From Miltoncostaeaceae bacterium (GTDB taxonomy: Bacteria; Actinomycetota; Thermoleophilia; Miltoncostaeales; Miltoncostaeaceae), in NCBI GenBank assembly GCA_030598075.1, contig JAUVQP010000048.1, positions 1-9,211 of the forward strand: DNA of 9,211 nucleotides, read 5' to 3'. A model generated the notes under the pieces. It ran no database searches and was not told the DNA's origin. It worked only from the letters and a program-made list of their open reading frames with translations. Numbering within the stretch: the stretch's first letter is position 1; every line of letters starts with the position of its first letter. This document shows positions 1-8,167 of the stretch, piece by piece. The position numbers and the translations under genes were made by a program.

Positions 1-1277
1 CGAAACGCCTCACCGCGCTCCGCGTAGCTCGCGAACTGATCGAAGCTCGCCGCAGCGGGAGCCAGCAGAACGACCTCCCCCCGACGGGCCGCCCGAGCGG
101 CCGCGGCGACCGCGCCCTCGACCGTCCCGCACGACAGCCACGGGACGTCCGCGGCCGCGAACGCATCGGCGAGCGGGTCGGCCGTCTCCCCCACCAGGTA
201 GCAGCGCGCACCGGCGGCCCGAGCGGCCCGCGCGAGGGCGCCGAACGAGGTGCTCTTGCCGCGCCCGCCCACGATGAGATGAACGCCGTCGTCGAATGCG
301 TGAAGCGCCGCAAGCGCCGCATCCGGGTTGGTCGCCTTGGAGTCGTTGACGAAGACGACCCCCTCGGCGTTCGTACCGACGGTCTCGAGCCGGTGGGACA
401 CCGGCCCGAAACTGCCGAGACCCTCCGCCAGCGGGCCGGCCTCAGCGCCCGCGCGCGCGGCGAGCACGGCGGCGACCAGGGCGTTCGAGCGGTTGTGGGC
501 CCCGAGGAGACGCATCTCCTCCCATGCGAGCAGCCGGCCGAGCCCTTCGACGTGAACACCGCCCTCGCCCCACGCCACGGCGTCGCCGCGCGGCCCCCCC
601 GTCGCGACGTGCCCGCGACGGGCCCGGCCCGGCACCATCATGCCGGGGGGCGCGATGGCCAGATCCCGCTCGCCCTGGTTTCGGAACAGGCGGAGCTTCG
701 CCGCTCGATAGCTCGCGAGATCGCGGTGGCGGTCCAGGTGATCGGGCGTCACGTTGAGCAGGGCCGCTCCACGGGGGGCGATCGTGTGGGCGTCCTCGAG
801 CTGAAAGCTGGAGCACTCGACCACCAGCCACGCCCGGGGATCGATGACGTCCACGAGCGCCGCGAGGGGACTCCCTTGATTGCCGCAGGCCTCGGCGGCG
901 ATCCCCGCGACGCGCAAGAGGTGCGCCGTCAGCTCGGTGGTCGTCGTCTTCCCGTTGGTCCCGGTGATGCCGATCATCGGGTTGGACAGGTGCCGGCACG
1001 CCAGCTCGACCTCACTCCAGACCGGCGCGCCGGAGCGGCGGGCCGCGGCCACCGGTGGCGCGTCCGCCGGCACCCCCGGGCTCTTGACGAGCAGATCGAT
1101 ACCGTCGACCGGATCGCTCGTGGACGTGCGAACGTCGACGCCGAGCGACGCAAGCTCGTCGAGGTCCGGAACCTCCGAGCCGTCGGTCGCGACGACGTTC
1201 CAGCCACGGCGGACGAGCAGGATCGCGGCCGCCCGACCCGAGCGCCCCAGCCCGACGACCAGCGCCCTCCCGCTCAC
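1..1277 (-). CDS. murD: MurD, UDP-N-acetylmuramoyl-L-alanine--D-glutamate ligase (3' end cut by window edge)
   Basis: Cytoplasmic ATP-dependent ligase that adds D-glutamate to UDP-MurNAc-L-Ala, the second amino acid of the stem peptide. About 425 codons are present and stay open to the left edge; the family is usually about 440-460 residues, so only a short C-terminal tail is missing. Visible motifs: an N-terminal Rossmann-like start (VVGLGRSGRAAA, residues 7-18), P-loop GTNGKTT (106-112), SSFQL (156-160), a TPDHLDRH metal/ATP region (177-184), the likely carbamylated lysine K194 in YRAAKLRLF, then AHNRSNAL, SHRLE, NDSKATN and GGRGKS, and PAAASFDQF near the end. The start is GTG at 1277-1275, sharing a GTGA overlap with the mraY stop. 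No Shine-Dalgarno sequence is obvious, so translation is probably coupled to mraY. SSFQL and NDSKATN separate it from MurC, MurE and MurF. Confidence 0.97.
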   Translation of the reverse strand, partial: MSGRALVVGLGRSGRAAAILLVRRGWNVVATDGSEVPDLDELASLGVDVRTSTSDPVDGIDLLVKSPGVPADAPPVAAARRSGAPVWSEVELACRHLSNPMIGITGTNGKTTTTELTAHLLRVAGIAAEACGNQGSPLAALVDVIDPRAWLVVECSSFQLEDAHTIAPRGAALLNVTPDHLDRHRDLASYRAAKLRLFRNQGERDLAIAPPGMMVPGRARRGHVATGGPRGDAVAWGEGGVHVEGLGRLLAWEEMRLLGAHNRSNALVAAVLAARAGAEAGPLAEGLGSFGPVSHRLETVGTNAEGVVFVNDSKATNPDAALAALHAFDDGVHLIVGGRGKSTSFGALARAARAAGARCYLVGETADPLADAFAAADVPWLSCGTVEGAVAAAARAARRGEVVLLAPAAASFDQFASYAERGEAF

Positions 1278-2251
1278 TGCTGGAAGTCGCGGAAGAAGAG
1301 AGTGAAGCCCACCGCCGCGAAGATCGCCGCGATCAGCCAGAAGCGCACGATGATCTTTGTCTCGCTCCATCCGGCCATCTCGAAATGGTGGTGCACCGGT
1401 GTCATCAGGAAGACCCTGCGGCGGTAGCGCTTGAAGACCAACACCTGGATGATGACCGAGAGCGCCTCGAGCACGAAGACGCCGCCGATCACGATGAGCA
1501 GGATCTCTGTCTTGGTCAGCACGGCCGTCGCCGCGATGGCGCCCCCGAGCGCGTAACTGCCGGTGTCGCCCATGAAGACCTGCGCCGGGAAGGAATTGAA
1601 CCAGAGGAAGCCCAGGCACGCCCCGACGAGCGTGGCCGCGAAGATCGCCAGGTCGGTGCGCTCCGACACGAACGCGATCGCCGTGTAGGCCAGCAGCACG
1701 ATCGCGGCGATGCCGGCCGCGAGGCCGTCCAAGCCGTCGGTCAGGTTGACCGCGTTGGGCCACCCGGCCACGACGAGGAAGACCAGGGCGATGAAACCCA
1801 CCAGGCCGATCTCGATCTCACGGTCCCAGACGGGGAGCTGCAGCGTGGTGCTCACGCCGAGGGTGTCGACGGCGACCCAGACGATCGCGAGCGAGACGCC
1901 GAACAGCCCAAGCATGCGCCACTTTCCGGCCAGCCCAAGGGAACGCTTCTTGACGATCTTCAGCCAGTCGTCGAGGAAGCCGATCGCGCCGCAGGCCAGC
2001 GCCGCGAACAGAACGAGCATCGCCTCCGTGCTCCGACTCGACAGGATCACGAACGGCACCAGCGTGGCCAGCACGATCAGGAGGCCGCCCATGGTGGGCG
2101 TTCCCTGCTTCTCCAGGTGGGACCCCGGGATCAACCCGGCGGGGCGCACGAACTGACCGACCTCGTTCGCGCGCAGCCAGTCGATGAACTTCGGCCCGAG
2201 GAAGATCAGGAGCGTCGCCGCGCCGATCGCGGCGATCAGGAGTCGGGGCAA
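1274..2251 (-). CDS. mraY: MraY, phospho-N-acetylmuramoyl-pentapeptide transferase
   Basis: Integral membrane enzyme that moves phospho-MurNAc-pentapeptide from UDP to undecaprenyl phosphate, forming lipid I on the cytoplasmic face. The product is 325 residues and mostly hydrophobic, with about ten membrane segments expected. Motifs: TPTMGG (51-56), the aspartate pair D94-D95 in GFLDDWLK, NLTDGLDGLA (169-178), FMGDTGS (226-232) with catalytic-loop D229, and PVHHHFE (285-291) followed by SETKIIVRFW. The frame stays open far upstream through murF. I place the start at TTG 2251-2249 because GGAG lies five bases before it and the resulting N-terminus (MPRLLIAAIG) goes straight into the first membrane helix, as is usual in this family. 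The start lies inside the murF end (16-base overlap), and the stop overlaps the murD GTG by four bases. Confidence 0.96.
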   Translation of the reverse strand: MPRLLIAAIGAATLLIFLGPKFIDWLRANEVGQFVRPAGLIPGSHLEKQGTPTMGGLLIVLATLVPFVILSSRSTEAMLVLFAALACGAIGFLDDWLKIVKKRSLGLAGKWRMLGLFGVSLAIVWVAVDTLGVSTTLQLPVWDREIEIGLVGFIALVFLVVAGWPNAVNLTDGLDGLAAGIAAIVLLAYTAIAFVSERTDLAIFAATLVGACLGFLWFNSFPAQVFMGDTGSYALGGAIAATAVLTKTEILLIVIGGVFVLEALSVIIQVLVFKRYRRRVFLMTPVHHHFEMAGWSETKIIVRFWLIAAIFAAVGFTLFFRDFQQ

Positions 2252-3552
2252 TCCGACTCCCGAGTACGGATGGCCTCTCCCACACGCTCCAGCGCCATCG
2301 AGCGGGACCCCTTCAGCAACACCGCGTCGCCCGGCGCGAGCATCCCCGGCACGGCCTCGATGGCCTCGTCGACCGTCGCGAGATGCACGCTCTGGCCGGC
2401 ACCGGCGGCGTACCCCGCGGCACGCTCGCCGACCGCGATCAGGAGATCGACACCGAGCGCGGCGGCAGCCTCGCCCACCTCGCGGTGGTAGCGGGCCTCG
2501 TCGGCGCCCAACTCCATCATGTCGGCCAGCACCGCGACGCGTCGCCCGGGGCGGCGGGCGAGATCCTCGAGCGCTGCCCGCATCGCGATCGGGTTCGCGT
2601 TGTAGCAGTCCTCGATCAGGACGCCCCCGCCCGCCAGCGACTGCTCCTGGCCGCGCAGGGACGAGAGCACGACCGGAACGCTCGCTCCGGGCGCCGGGGC
2701 GTGGCCCACCGCTCGGCAGCACGCGAGCGCCGCGGCCGCGTTCTCGCGCAGCCAGCCCGGGCCCAGGCCCAGATCCAACGGGGCGTCGGGCTCGGCACCG
2801 AAGCGAAGGACCTTCACTCCGTCGGGCAGCGCGGCCACGTAGGGCTCGAGCAACGGCTCGTCCTCGGGGACCACCGCGGTGCCGCCCGGTCCCAGGGCCT
2901 GGATCAGCTCCGCCTTGGCGGCCGCCACCGCCTCGACCGTCCCGAGAAGATCGAGGTGCACCGGGCCGATGCTCGTGATGCATCCGACGGTGGGGGGCGC
3001 CAGGGCGGCCAGCTCGGCGATCTGGCCGGCACCGCGCATTCCCATCTCGACAACGGCCACGTCGGCGTCGGCGGAGAGGCCGAGAAGCGTGAGGGGCACC
3101 CCGATCTCGGTGTTCCGATTGCCGAGTGTGCCCTCGGCGCGAACTCCGGCGGAACGGAGCATGGCGAGCAGGATGTCCTTCGTCGTGGTCTTCCCCGTGG
3201 CCCCCGTGATGCCGATGACCGACGCCTCGGACACCTCCATCGCCATGCGCCCGGCCTCCTGCAGCACCACGAGAGGGTCGTCGGCGACGATGACCGGCTT
3301 GCGAAGCGCCTGCGCGTCACCCTCGATCCAGGTCCACGACGACTCGCGGACGACCGCCGCCGCCGCCCCCGCGCGGAGCGCGTCGAGGGCGTGGTGTCCA
3401 CCGTCGGTCCTCTCGCCGCGCAACCCGACGAAGAGGGCACCGGGGACAACCTCTCGCGAGTCGACGAACGCACCGTCGATCTCGGTGTCCGGCGCGCCGA
3501 CCGGCATGCGGCCGTTCACCCGCCGCAGGAGGTGGCTCAGTTGGATCCTCAT
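2236..3552 (-). CDS. murF: MurF, UDP-MurNAc-tripeptide--D-alanyl-D-alanine ligase
   Basis: Cytoplasmic ATP-dependent ligase that adds D-Ala-D-Ala to the UDP-MurNAc-tripeptide, completing the pentapeptide used by MraY. The product is 438 residues. The N-terminal substrate domain has VDSREVVPGALFVGLRGER (30-48). Further on are P-loop GATGKTTT (117-124), GNRNTEIGVPLTLL (144-157), EMGMRGAGQIAEL (169-181), the likely carbamylated lysine K213 in AAKAEL, YNANP (317-321), DMMELG (344-349) and LKGSRSM (413-419). YNANP and KGSR mark it as MurF rather than MurE. The start is ATG 3552-3550, in an ATGA overlap with the murE stop. GAGGAGG lies 13 bases upstream at 3566-3572, rather far for a ribosome site. 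Odd point: the stretch after residue 251 is roughly 27 residues shorter than E. coli MurF, and the usual GRHN motif is degenerate. Confidence 0.95.
   Translation of the reverse strand: MRIQLSHLLRRVNGRMPVGAPDTEIDGAFVDSREVVPGALFVGLRGERTDGGHHALDALRAGAAAAVVRESSWTWIEGDAQALRKPVIVADDPLVVLQEAGRMAMEVSEASVIGITGATGKTTTKDILLAMLRSAGVRAEGTLGNRNTEIGVPLTLLGLSADADVAVVEMGMRGAGQIAELAALAPPTVGCITSIGPVHLDLLGTVEAVAAAKAELIQALGPGGTAVVPEDEPLLEPYVAALPDGVKVLRFGAEPDAPLDLGLGPGWLRENAAAALACCRAVGHAPAPGASVPVVLSSLRGQEQSLAGGGVLIEDCYNANPIAMRAALEDLARRPGRRVAVLADMMELGADEARYHREVGEAAAALGVDLLIAVGERAAGYAAGAGQSVHLATVDEAIEAVPGMLAPGDAVLLKGSRSMALERVGEAIRTRESDCPDS
2257..2260 (-). promoter_or_regulatory. Ribosome binding site that decides the mraY TTG start
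   Basis: On the minus strand GGAG is followed by five bases and then TTG (2251-2249). No ATG or GTG lies in the right frame nearby, and the protein begins in family register from this codon. The site lies within the murF coding region. Confidence 0.6.
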
Positions 3553-5021
3553 CGGGCCCCGAGGACCTCCTCGATAACCTCGCGCGCCACGTCCCGATCG
3601 TCGAACGGGGCGACGCGCCCGTGCCGCTCTTGTCCCTGCTCGTGCCCCTTGCCCGCGATCACGACCACGTCACCGGCGCTCGCCCTGCCCACAGCGAGAG
3701 CGATCGCAGCCCTCCGATCCTCGCAGACCTCGATCTCGGCGGGGCCGCCGCGAGCACCCTGCAGCACCTCGCCGATGATGGCGAGCGGCTCCTCGCCCCG
3801 CGGGTTGTCGGACGTCACGACAGCCACGTCGGCAAGGCGGCGCGCCGCGTCGCCCATCTGGCTGCGCTTTCCCCGATCGCGATCGCCGCCGCACCCGAAG
3901 ACCGTCAGCACGCGCCGGTCCCCGGCGAGCTCACGCGCCGAGACGAGGACGTTCTCGAGCGAGTCGGGTGTGTGCGCATAGTCGACGATGACCTGAAAGG
4001 GCTGGCCGCGGTCGATCGCCTCGAAGCGCCCTGGGACGCCCGGCAGCTCCGCGATCCCACGAGCCACGGCGTCGTGGTCGAGCCCCAGCACCTCTCCGAG
4101 AGCCACGACGCCCGCGACGTTTTGGACATTGAACCCGCCGCGCAGCGGGCTCGCCACGTCAAGCGGTCCGCGCGGCGTCGCCAGCGTCGCGCGGAGGCCC
4201 GTCGCCCCGAGCTCGGCCGCGACGACGCGCACGTCGGCCCCCTCCGCCCGTCCGAAGCCGAGCGCGCCCACCTCGGCCGCGAGCCGCCGGCCGAAGGGGT
4301 CGTCGACGTTGACCGCCGCCGGGGGGTCGGGGCCCTCGCTGCGGGGTCGCACGAACAACCGGCGCTTGGCGGCGAAATAGTCCTCGGCGTCGGCGTGGTA
4401 GTCGAGGTGGTCGCGCGTGAGGTTGGTGAAGAGAGCGGCCGAGAAGCGCACCCCCGCGACGCGCCTCTGCACGAGCGCGTGTGAGCTGACCTCCATGACG
4501 CAGGCGTCGTCGCCGGCGTCGCGCATGCGCGCGAGAAGGCGCTGGAGATCGGCGCTTTCGGGCGTTGTTCGAGATACGGGCGCGACGTGGCCGCCAATCC
4601 GCGCCTCGACGGTGCCGAGCAGCCCGGCGCGGCGACCGGCCCCAGCGAGCACGGACGCCATCAGAAACGCCGAGGTGGTCTTGCCGTTCGTGCCGGTGAT
4701 CCCGATCACGTCGATCGCCGACGATGGATGCCCCTCGACGGCAGCGGCTGACAGTGCGGCCGCCAGCCGCGAATCCCGCACCACCAGCTGAGGGACCGGC
4801 AGCGCGAGAGCTCGCTCCACGATGAGCGCGGCCGCCCCGCGCTCGACGGCATCGCCGGCGAAGTCGTGGCCGTCGACCCGTTCGCCGCGCAGGCACGCGA
4901 ACAGGCAGCCCGGCACGGCGGCGCCCGAGCGATACACGACGGAGGTGACCGAGGCGGCGGCGGCGGGACTGCCCACGACGCGCGCGCCGTCCAGCTCGGC
5001 GGCCAGCTCGGAGAGCCTCAT
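3549..5021 (-). CDS. murE: MurE, UDP-MurNAc-L-Ala-D-Glu--diaminopimelate ligase
   Basis: Cytoplasmic ATP-dependent ligase that adds the third stem-peptide residue. The 490-residue product matches the family length. Motifs from the ATG 5021 start: a substrate domain with PGCLFACLRGERVDGHDF (37-54), P-loop GTNGKTT (110-116), TTPES (152-156), EVSSHAL (177-183), NLTRDHLDYH (200-209), the likely carbamylated lysine K219 in YFAAKRRLF, GRFE (331-334), DYAHTPDSLENVL (347-359), DNPRGEEP (405-412) and GKGHEQGQ (457-464). DNPR is the known signature for diaminopimelate rather than lysine. Start choice is uncertain. ATG 5021 gives the typical N-terminus (MRLSELAAEL) but has no Shine-Dalgarno sequence. 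An in-frame TTG at 5057 lies one base after the ftsI stop, fits the coupled style of this operon, and would add 12 residues. The stop overlaps the murF ATG. Confidence 0.96.
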   Translation of the reverse strand: MRLSELAAELDGARVVGSPAAAASVTSVVYRSGAAVPGCLFACLRGERVDGHDFAGDAVERGAAALIVERALALPVPQLVVRDSRLAAALSAAAVEGHPSSAIDVIGITGTNGKTTSAFLMASVLAGAGRRAGLLGTVEARIGGHVAPVSRTTPESADLQRLLARMRDAGDDACVMEVSSHALVQRRVAGVRFSAALFTNLTRDHLDYHADAEDYFAAKRRLFVRPRSEGPDPPAAVNVDDPFGRRLAAEVGALGFGRAEGADVRVVAAELGATGLRATLATPRGPLDVASPLRGGFNVQNVAGVVALGEVLGLDHDAVARGIAELPGVPGRFEAIDRGQPFQVIVDYAHTPDSLENVLVSARELAGDRRVLTVFGCGGDRDRGKRSQMGDAARRLADVAVVTSDNPRGEEPLAIIGEVLQGARGGPAEIEVCEDRRAAIALAVGRASAGDVVVIAGKGHEQGQERHGRVAPFDDRDVAREVIEEVLGAR

Positions 5022-5058
5022 GCGGGTGGGGACGGTACCACACGGGCTCCGCGGCAAC

Positions 5059-6801
5059 TCACGGCGCGATTCCCAGCCTTTGCAGGGAGAACTGCGCGAT
5101 CTCCTCGAACGCGGGCGCGGCGACGTCGCCTCCGAAGCCTCCCCCGCCTGGCTCGTCCACGGCGACCGCGATCAAGAGCTCCGGGCGCTCCGCGGGAAGA
5201 TAGCCGACGAACGACGCCACGATCAGGCCCGCGTCGTACAGTGCGGTCTCGGGGTTGATCTTGTTGGCGGTTCCCGTCTTGCCGGCCACGGTGTAGCCCT
5301 GCACACTCGCCAGGGACCCCGTCCCGTCGGGGCTCACCACGCCCCGCAGCATGCGATCGACGGCGCGAGCCGTGGCCGCCCGGACGATCCTGGGGCCCCT
5401 CGCGGGCGCCACGCGCTCGCTGCCGAGTCGGTCGACAAGATGCGGACGCACCGCGAAGCCGCCGTTGGCGATGGCCGCGTACGCCGCGGCCATCTGAGTC
5501 AGCGTGACCGAGACGCCCTGGCCGATCGGGATGTTCAGGATCGACGTCCCCGACCACTCCGCGGCGGGAAGAACGAACCCCGACCCCTCGCCCGGGAAGT
5601 CGAGCTCGCTGCTCGACCCAAAGCCGAAGCGATCGAGCCAGTGGTTGATCCTCTCCCGACCGGCATCCTGTCCGAGCTGCTCGCCAAACCGCTGCGCGAT
5701 CAGGACGGTGCCAATGTTCGACGACTTCGCGAGGATATCCGAGACGGGCCATCTGACGGCCGGTCGCGGGTGCGCCTCCCCGAGCGTGCGGTCGTAGAGC
5801 GTCAGCGTGGGCGGCAGCTCGAACATCGTGTCGGCGCGAACGAGCCCGTCCTCGATGGCCCCGGCGATCGTGACGATCTTGAACGTCGACCCCGGCTCGA
5901 AGGTGTCGATGGCCGGTCGGTTCTTCTCGAGTTCAGGCTCTTCGCTCAGCCGATCGCGCTCGGTGTTCGGGTCGAACCCGGGCACGGAAGCCATCGCGAG
6001 GATCGCCCCGTCCGCCGGCCGCATGACAACCGCCGTCGCCGAGGTCGCTCCGAACCTCTCCCGCGTCTCGGCCAACACGCGCTCGGTCCTATCCTGGATC
6101 AGTGCGTCGATGGTGAGCCGCGCGCTGCGACCCGGAACGGCCTCGCGATCGACGATGCTCCGCAGCGGACGTCCGAAGGGATCACGCGCCTCGACCCGGA
6201 ACCCGGGCGTTCCCGTGAGATGCTCGTCGAGCCGGTACTCGAGGCCGCTCAGCCCGGAGCGGTCGTCGCCGACGAGCCCGACGATCTGCGCCGCCACCTT
6301 CCCGCGTGGGATGAACCGCTCATAGGTCTCATCCAGGCTGATGCCCGGAATGTTCAGCTCGCGTGCCTCGCGGGCCGCGGACGGGCTGACGTTGCGCGCG
6401 AGCACGGCGTAGCCGCCCGAGCCCGCCATGGCCTCGACCAGCTCCCCGGCGTCGCGAGAGAGAACCGGTGCGAGCTGCTCCGCAGCGGCGACCGCGTCCG
6501 GCACGAGATAGGGCGTGACGACCACGTTGACGGCGGGTCTGTCCTGGGCGAGGCGGCTGCCGTCGCGCGCCAAGAGCGCTCCTCGCGGCGCCGGAACCTC
6601 GGCGCTGCGCTGCTGCTGGTCGCGAGCGATGCCGGCCAGGTCGCCGGACCTGACGGTTCCGAGGAAGGTGGCGCGCGCGCCCAACAGAACCATGACGAGC
6701 ACGGCCAGCAGCACGAGGATCTGGATGCGCCGGCGCCTGAGCCTGCCGGACGGAGCGGGCCGTGACGCCGGCCGCCGGCCGCGGCGCCTCCGATCGCTCA
6801 C
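5059..6801 (-). CDS. ftsI: FtsI/PBP3-type class B penicillin-binding protein (septal transpeptidase)
   Basis: Membrane-anchored peptidoglycan transpeptidase, 580 residues, expected to cross-link septal peptidoglycan with FtsW, FtsL and partners. A basic N-terminal tail (1-25) precedes one membrane anchor (about 26-46). The class B dimerisation domain follows, with APRGALLARDG (71-81), SLDETYERFIPRG (155-167) and GLSGLEYRLDEHLTG (183-197). The transpeptidase domain has EPGSTFK (302-308, nucleophile S305), SSN (360-362) and KTGTA (508-512), so all three catalytic motifs are intact. A glycine-rich stretch and GGDVAAPAFEEI (557-568) lie near the end. No PASTA repeats are present. The start is GTG 6801-6799, with a GTGA overlap on the ftsL stop and no clear Shine-Dalgarno sequence. 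Position in the dcw cluster supports a division role over an elongation PBP2 role. Confidence 0.94.
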   Translation of the reverse strand: MSDRRRRGRRPASRPAPSGRLRRRRIQILVLLAVLVMVLLGARATFLGTVRSGDLAGIARDQQQRSAEVPAPRGALLARDGSRLAQDRPAVNVVVTPYLVPDAVAAAEQLAPVLSRDAGELVEAMAGSGGYAVLARNVSPSAAREARELNIPGISLDETYERFIPRGKVAAQIVGLVGDDRSGLSGLEYRLDEHLTGTPGFRVEARDPFGRPLRSIVDREAVPGRSARLTIDALIQDRTERVLAETRERFGATSATAVVMRPADGAILAMASVPGFDPNTERDRLSEEPELEKNRPAIDTFEPGSTFKIVTIAGAIEDGLVRADTMFELPPTLTLYDRTLGEAHPRPAVRWPVSDILAKSSNIGTVLIAQRFGEQLGQDAGRERINHWLDRFGFGSSSELDFPGEGSGFVLPAAEWSGTSILNIPIGQGVSVTLTQMAAAYAAIANGGFAVRPHLVDRLGSERVAPARGPRIVRAATARAVDRMLRGVVSPDGTGSLASVQGYTVAGKTGTANKINPETALYDAGLIVASFVGYLPAERPELLIAVAVDEPGGGGFGGDVAAPAFEEIAQFSLQRLGIAP

Positions 6802-7199
6802 GGCCCGGGGAGCGCCGGGGCCGTGACCCGGATGATGCGATCGTTGCGCGCCGGAACCATCCCGAGACGCCGCTCGGCGTCGTCGATGACCTGGCTGTTT
6901 CGCTGCTCGAGTTGGCCTTGCAGGCGGACATTGTCGGACTGGACGGCGCGCGACCGCTCGAGCACACTGCCGGTCTCGGCGGTGACGTTGAGCTTGGCGA
7001 CGTTGATCCAGACCACTCCCGCGAGCAGGACCGCGATCAGGGGGATGAGGAGCAGCGCGCCGCGCCCGGGGAGCCTGCCGCGACGCGGGGACCGTGCGTC
7101 GGGAACGCGACGCAGTCTCGGCCGACCCGAGGCCCGGCGCTCTTCACTACGGGTCGGCGCGCCTTCCGGGCGCGCTGCGGCCGCGGCGCGCTGCCTCAC
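6798..7199 (-). CDS. ftsL: FtsL-like septum protein
   Basis: A 133-residue bitopic membrane protein in the ftsL position between rsmH and ftsI. The N-terminal 47 residues are rich in Arg, Ala and Pro and probably cytoplasmic. One membrane segment follows (about 48-66, LLLIPLIAVLLAGVVW), then a predicted short extracytoplasmic coiled coil (about 76-105) rich in Glu, Gln, Arg and Asn, then AERRLGMVPA (108-117). That last motif resembles the conserved end of FtsL and related septum proteins. FtsL family members link FtsI/FtsW to FtsB and FtsQ. The start is GTG 7199-7197, in a GTGA overlap with the rsmH stop. The frame is open further upstream inside rsmH, but that part is an arginine-rich shadow. 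Sequence conservation in this family is low, so the call rests on topology, the LGM motif and position. Confidence 0.87.
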   Translation of the reverse strand: MRQRAAAAARPEGAPTRSEERRASGRPRLRRVPDARSPRRGRLPGRGALLLIPLIAVLLAGVVWINVAKLNVTAETGSVLERSRAVQSDNVRLQGQLEQRNSQVIDDAERRLGMVPARNDRIIRVTAPALPGP

Positions 7200-8167
7200 T
7201 CGACCGACCGGCGAACGGCGCGAAGCAGCGCCGAGCGGGAGCGCGGATTCCGCTCGACCTCCGCCGGTCGCGGGCGGATGACCTTCGGCGTCAGCAACTC
7301 GGCCTCGGAGTGAAGCTCGTCGGCGCGCAGCGGCACGTCGTCGGGGACCGCCGGCCGGGAGCGCGCGCGCATGAATCGTTTCACCCGCCGGTCCTCCAGC
7401 GAATGAAACGATACAACCGCAAGGCGCCCACCCGGCGCGAGCAGATCGAACGCTGCCAGCAGCCCGCGGTCGAGGCTGTCCAGCTCGCTGTTCACCTCGA
7501 TGCGGAGGGCCTGGAAGACGCGCTTCGCGGGATGGCCGCCCGCGAACAGCGCCGGTGTGGGCACGGCGTCGCGCACAACCTCGACGAGCTCGCGGGTCGT
7601 CGTGATCGGGCGCTCGGAGCGCCGGCGCACGATGGCGCGGGCGATCGCCCGGGAGTGGCGCTCCTCGCCGTAGCGGCGGAACCAGCCGGAGAGATCCCTC
7701 TCGCTGGCTTCGTTCACGAGGTCGGCGGCGGAAAGATCGCACGAGGGGTCCATGCGCATATCGAGCGGCGCCGGGCGCGAGTAGCTGAATCCGCGCTCGG
7801 GTTGGTCGATCTGCATGGACGAGAGCCCGAGGTCCATCAGGATGGCGTCCGCGCGGATTCCCTCGCCCGCCAGCGCCGGCAGGACATCCGCGAAGTCACC
7901 TCGCTCGAACCGGACGGAGCAGACGAGGTCGCCACGGAGGCGGTCGAAGTGTGCCCGTGCCTCGGGATCGCGGTCGATCGCGATGTAGTGGCCCTCGGGC
8001 CCGAGAGCCGGCGCGAGCCGGCGGGCATGCCCACCGGCCCCGAACGTGCAGTCGATGACGGTCTCCCCCGCCCGCGGCGCGAGGAGCGCCGCGACATCGT
8101 CGACGAGCACCGGCTCGTGCGCGAGGAACGGCCTAGGAGCCTCGTGTTGCGGCAAGGCGCTTGGCAC
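7196..8167 (-). CDS. rsmH: RsmH (MraW), 16S rRNA (cytosine-1402-N4)-methyltransferase
   Basis: S-adenosylmethionine-dependent enzyme that methylates N4 of C1402 in the 16S rRNA P-site region; it is a standard second gene of dcw clusters. The product is 323 residues. Motifs: HEPVLVDDV (17-25), SAM-binding DCTFGAGGHA (39-48), AIDRDPEA (63-70), MDLGLSSMQIDQPERGFSYS (111-130), PLDMRMD (134-140), HPAKRVFQALRIEVNSEL (212-229), VSFHSLEDRRVK (252-263) and NPRSRSALLRA (307-317). The start is GTG 8167-8165, with a GAGGGGG ribosome site nine bases upstream. The reading frame starts inside the mraZ end, giving a 35-base overlap. The end is coupled to ftsL through GTGA. A TTG at 8155 is a less supported alternative start. 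Confidence 0.98.
   Translation of the reverse strand: MPSALPQHEAPRPFLAHEPVLVDDVAALLAPRAGETVIDCTFGAGGHARRLAPALGPEGHYIAIDRDPEARAHFDRLRGDLVCSVRFERGDFADVLPALAGEGIRADAILMDLGLSSMQIDQPERGFSYSRPAPLDMRMDPSCDLSAADLVNEASERDLSGWFRRYGEERHSRAIARAIVRRRSERPITTTRELVEVVRDAVPTPALFAGGHPAKRVFQALRIEVNSELDSLDRGLLAAFDLLAPGGRLAVVSFHSLEDRRVKRFMRARSRPAVPDDVPLRADELHSEAELLTPKVIRPRPAEVERNPRSRSALLRAVRRSVE

Noticed and set aside
1274..2983. Long minus-strand open frame suggesting an N-terminal extension of MraY of about 240 residues
   Set aside because: The part before 2251 lies inside murF in another frame and is Gly/Arg-rich shadow sequence. MraY begins in family register at the TTG at 2251 with a ribosome site.
922..4715. 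Three similar DNA stretches in murD (about 922-980), murF (about 3175-3225) and murE (about 4670-4715)
   Set aside because: They encode the shared ATP-binding P-loop of paralogous Mur ligases. The similarity is expected from common descent and is not a mobile repeat.
4822..6765. Very long plus-strand open frame (over 600 codons)
   Set aside because: It is antisense to murE and ftsI, which carry full motif sets. Its translation is rich in Arg, Gly, Asp and His, typical of a high-GC shadow frame. The plus-strand frames at 279-1427, 2383-3981 and 7094-8422 are rejected for the same reason.
7200..7742. Upstream extension of the ftsL frame to 7742
   Set aside because: The region is inside rsmH, which has complete motifs. 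The extension is arginine-rich and lacks features. GTG at 7199 gives a normal-sized FtsL with a coupled start.
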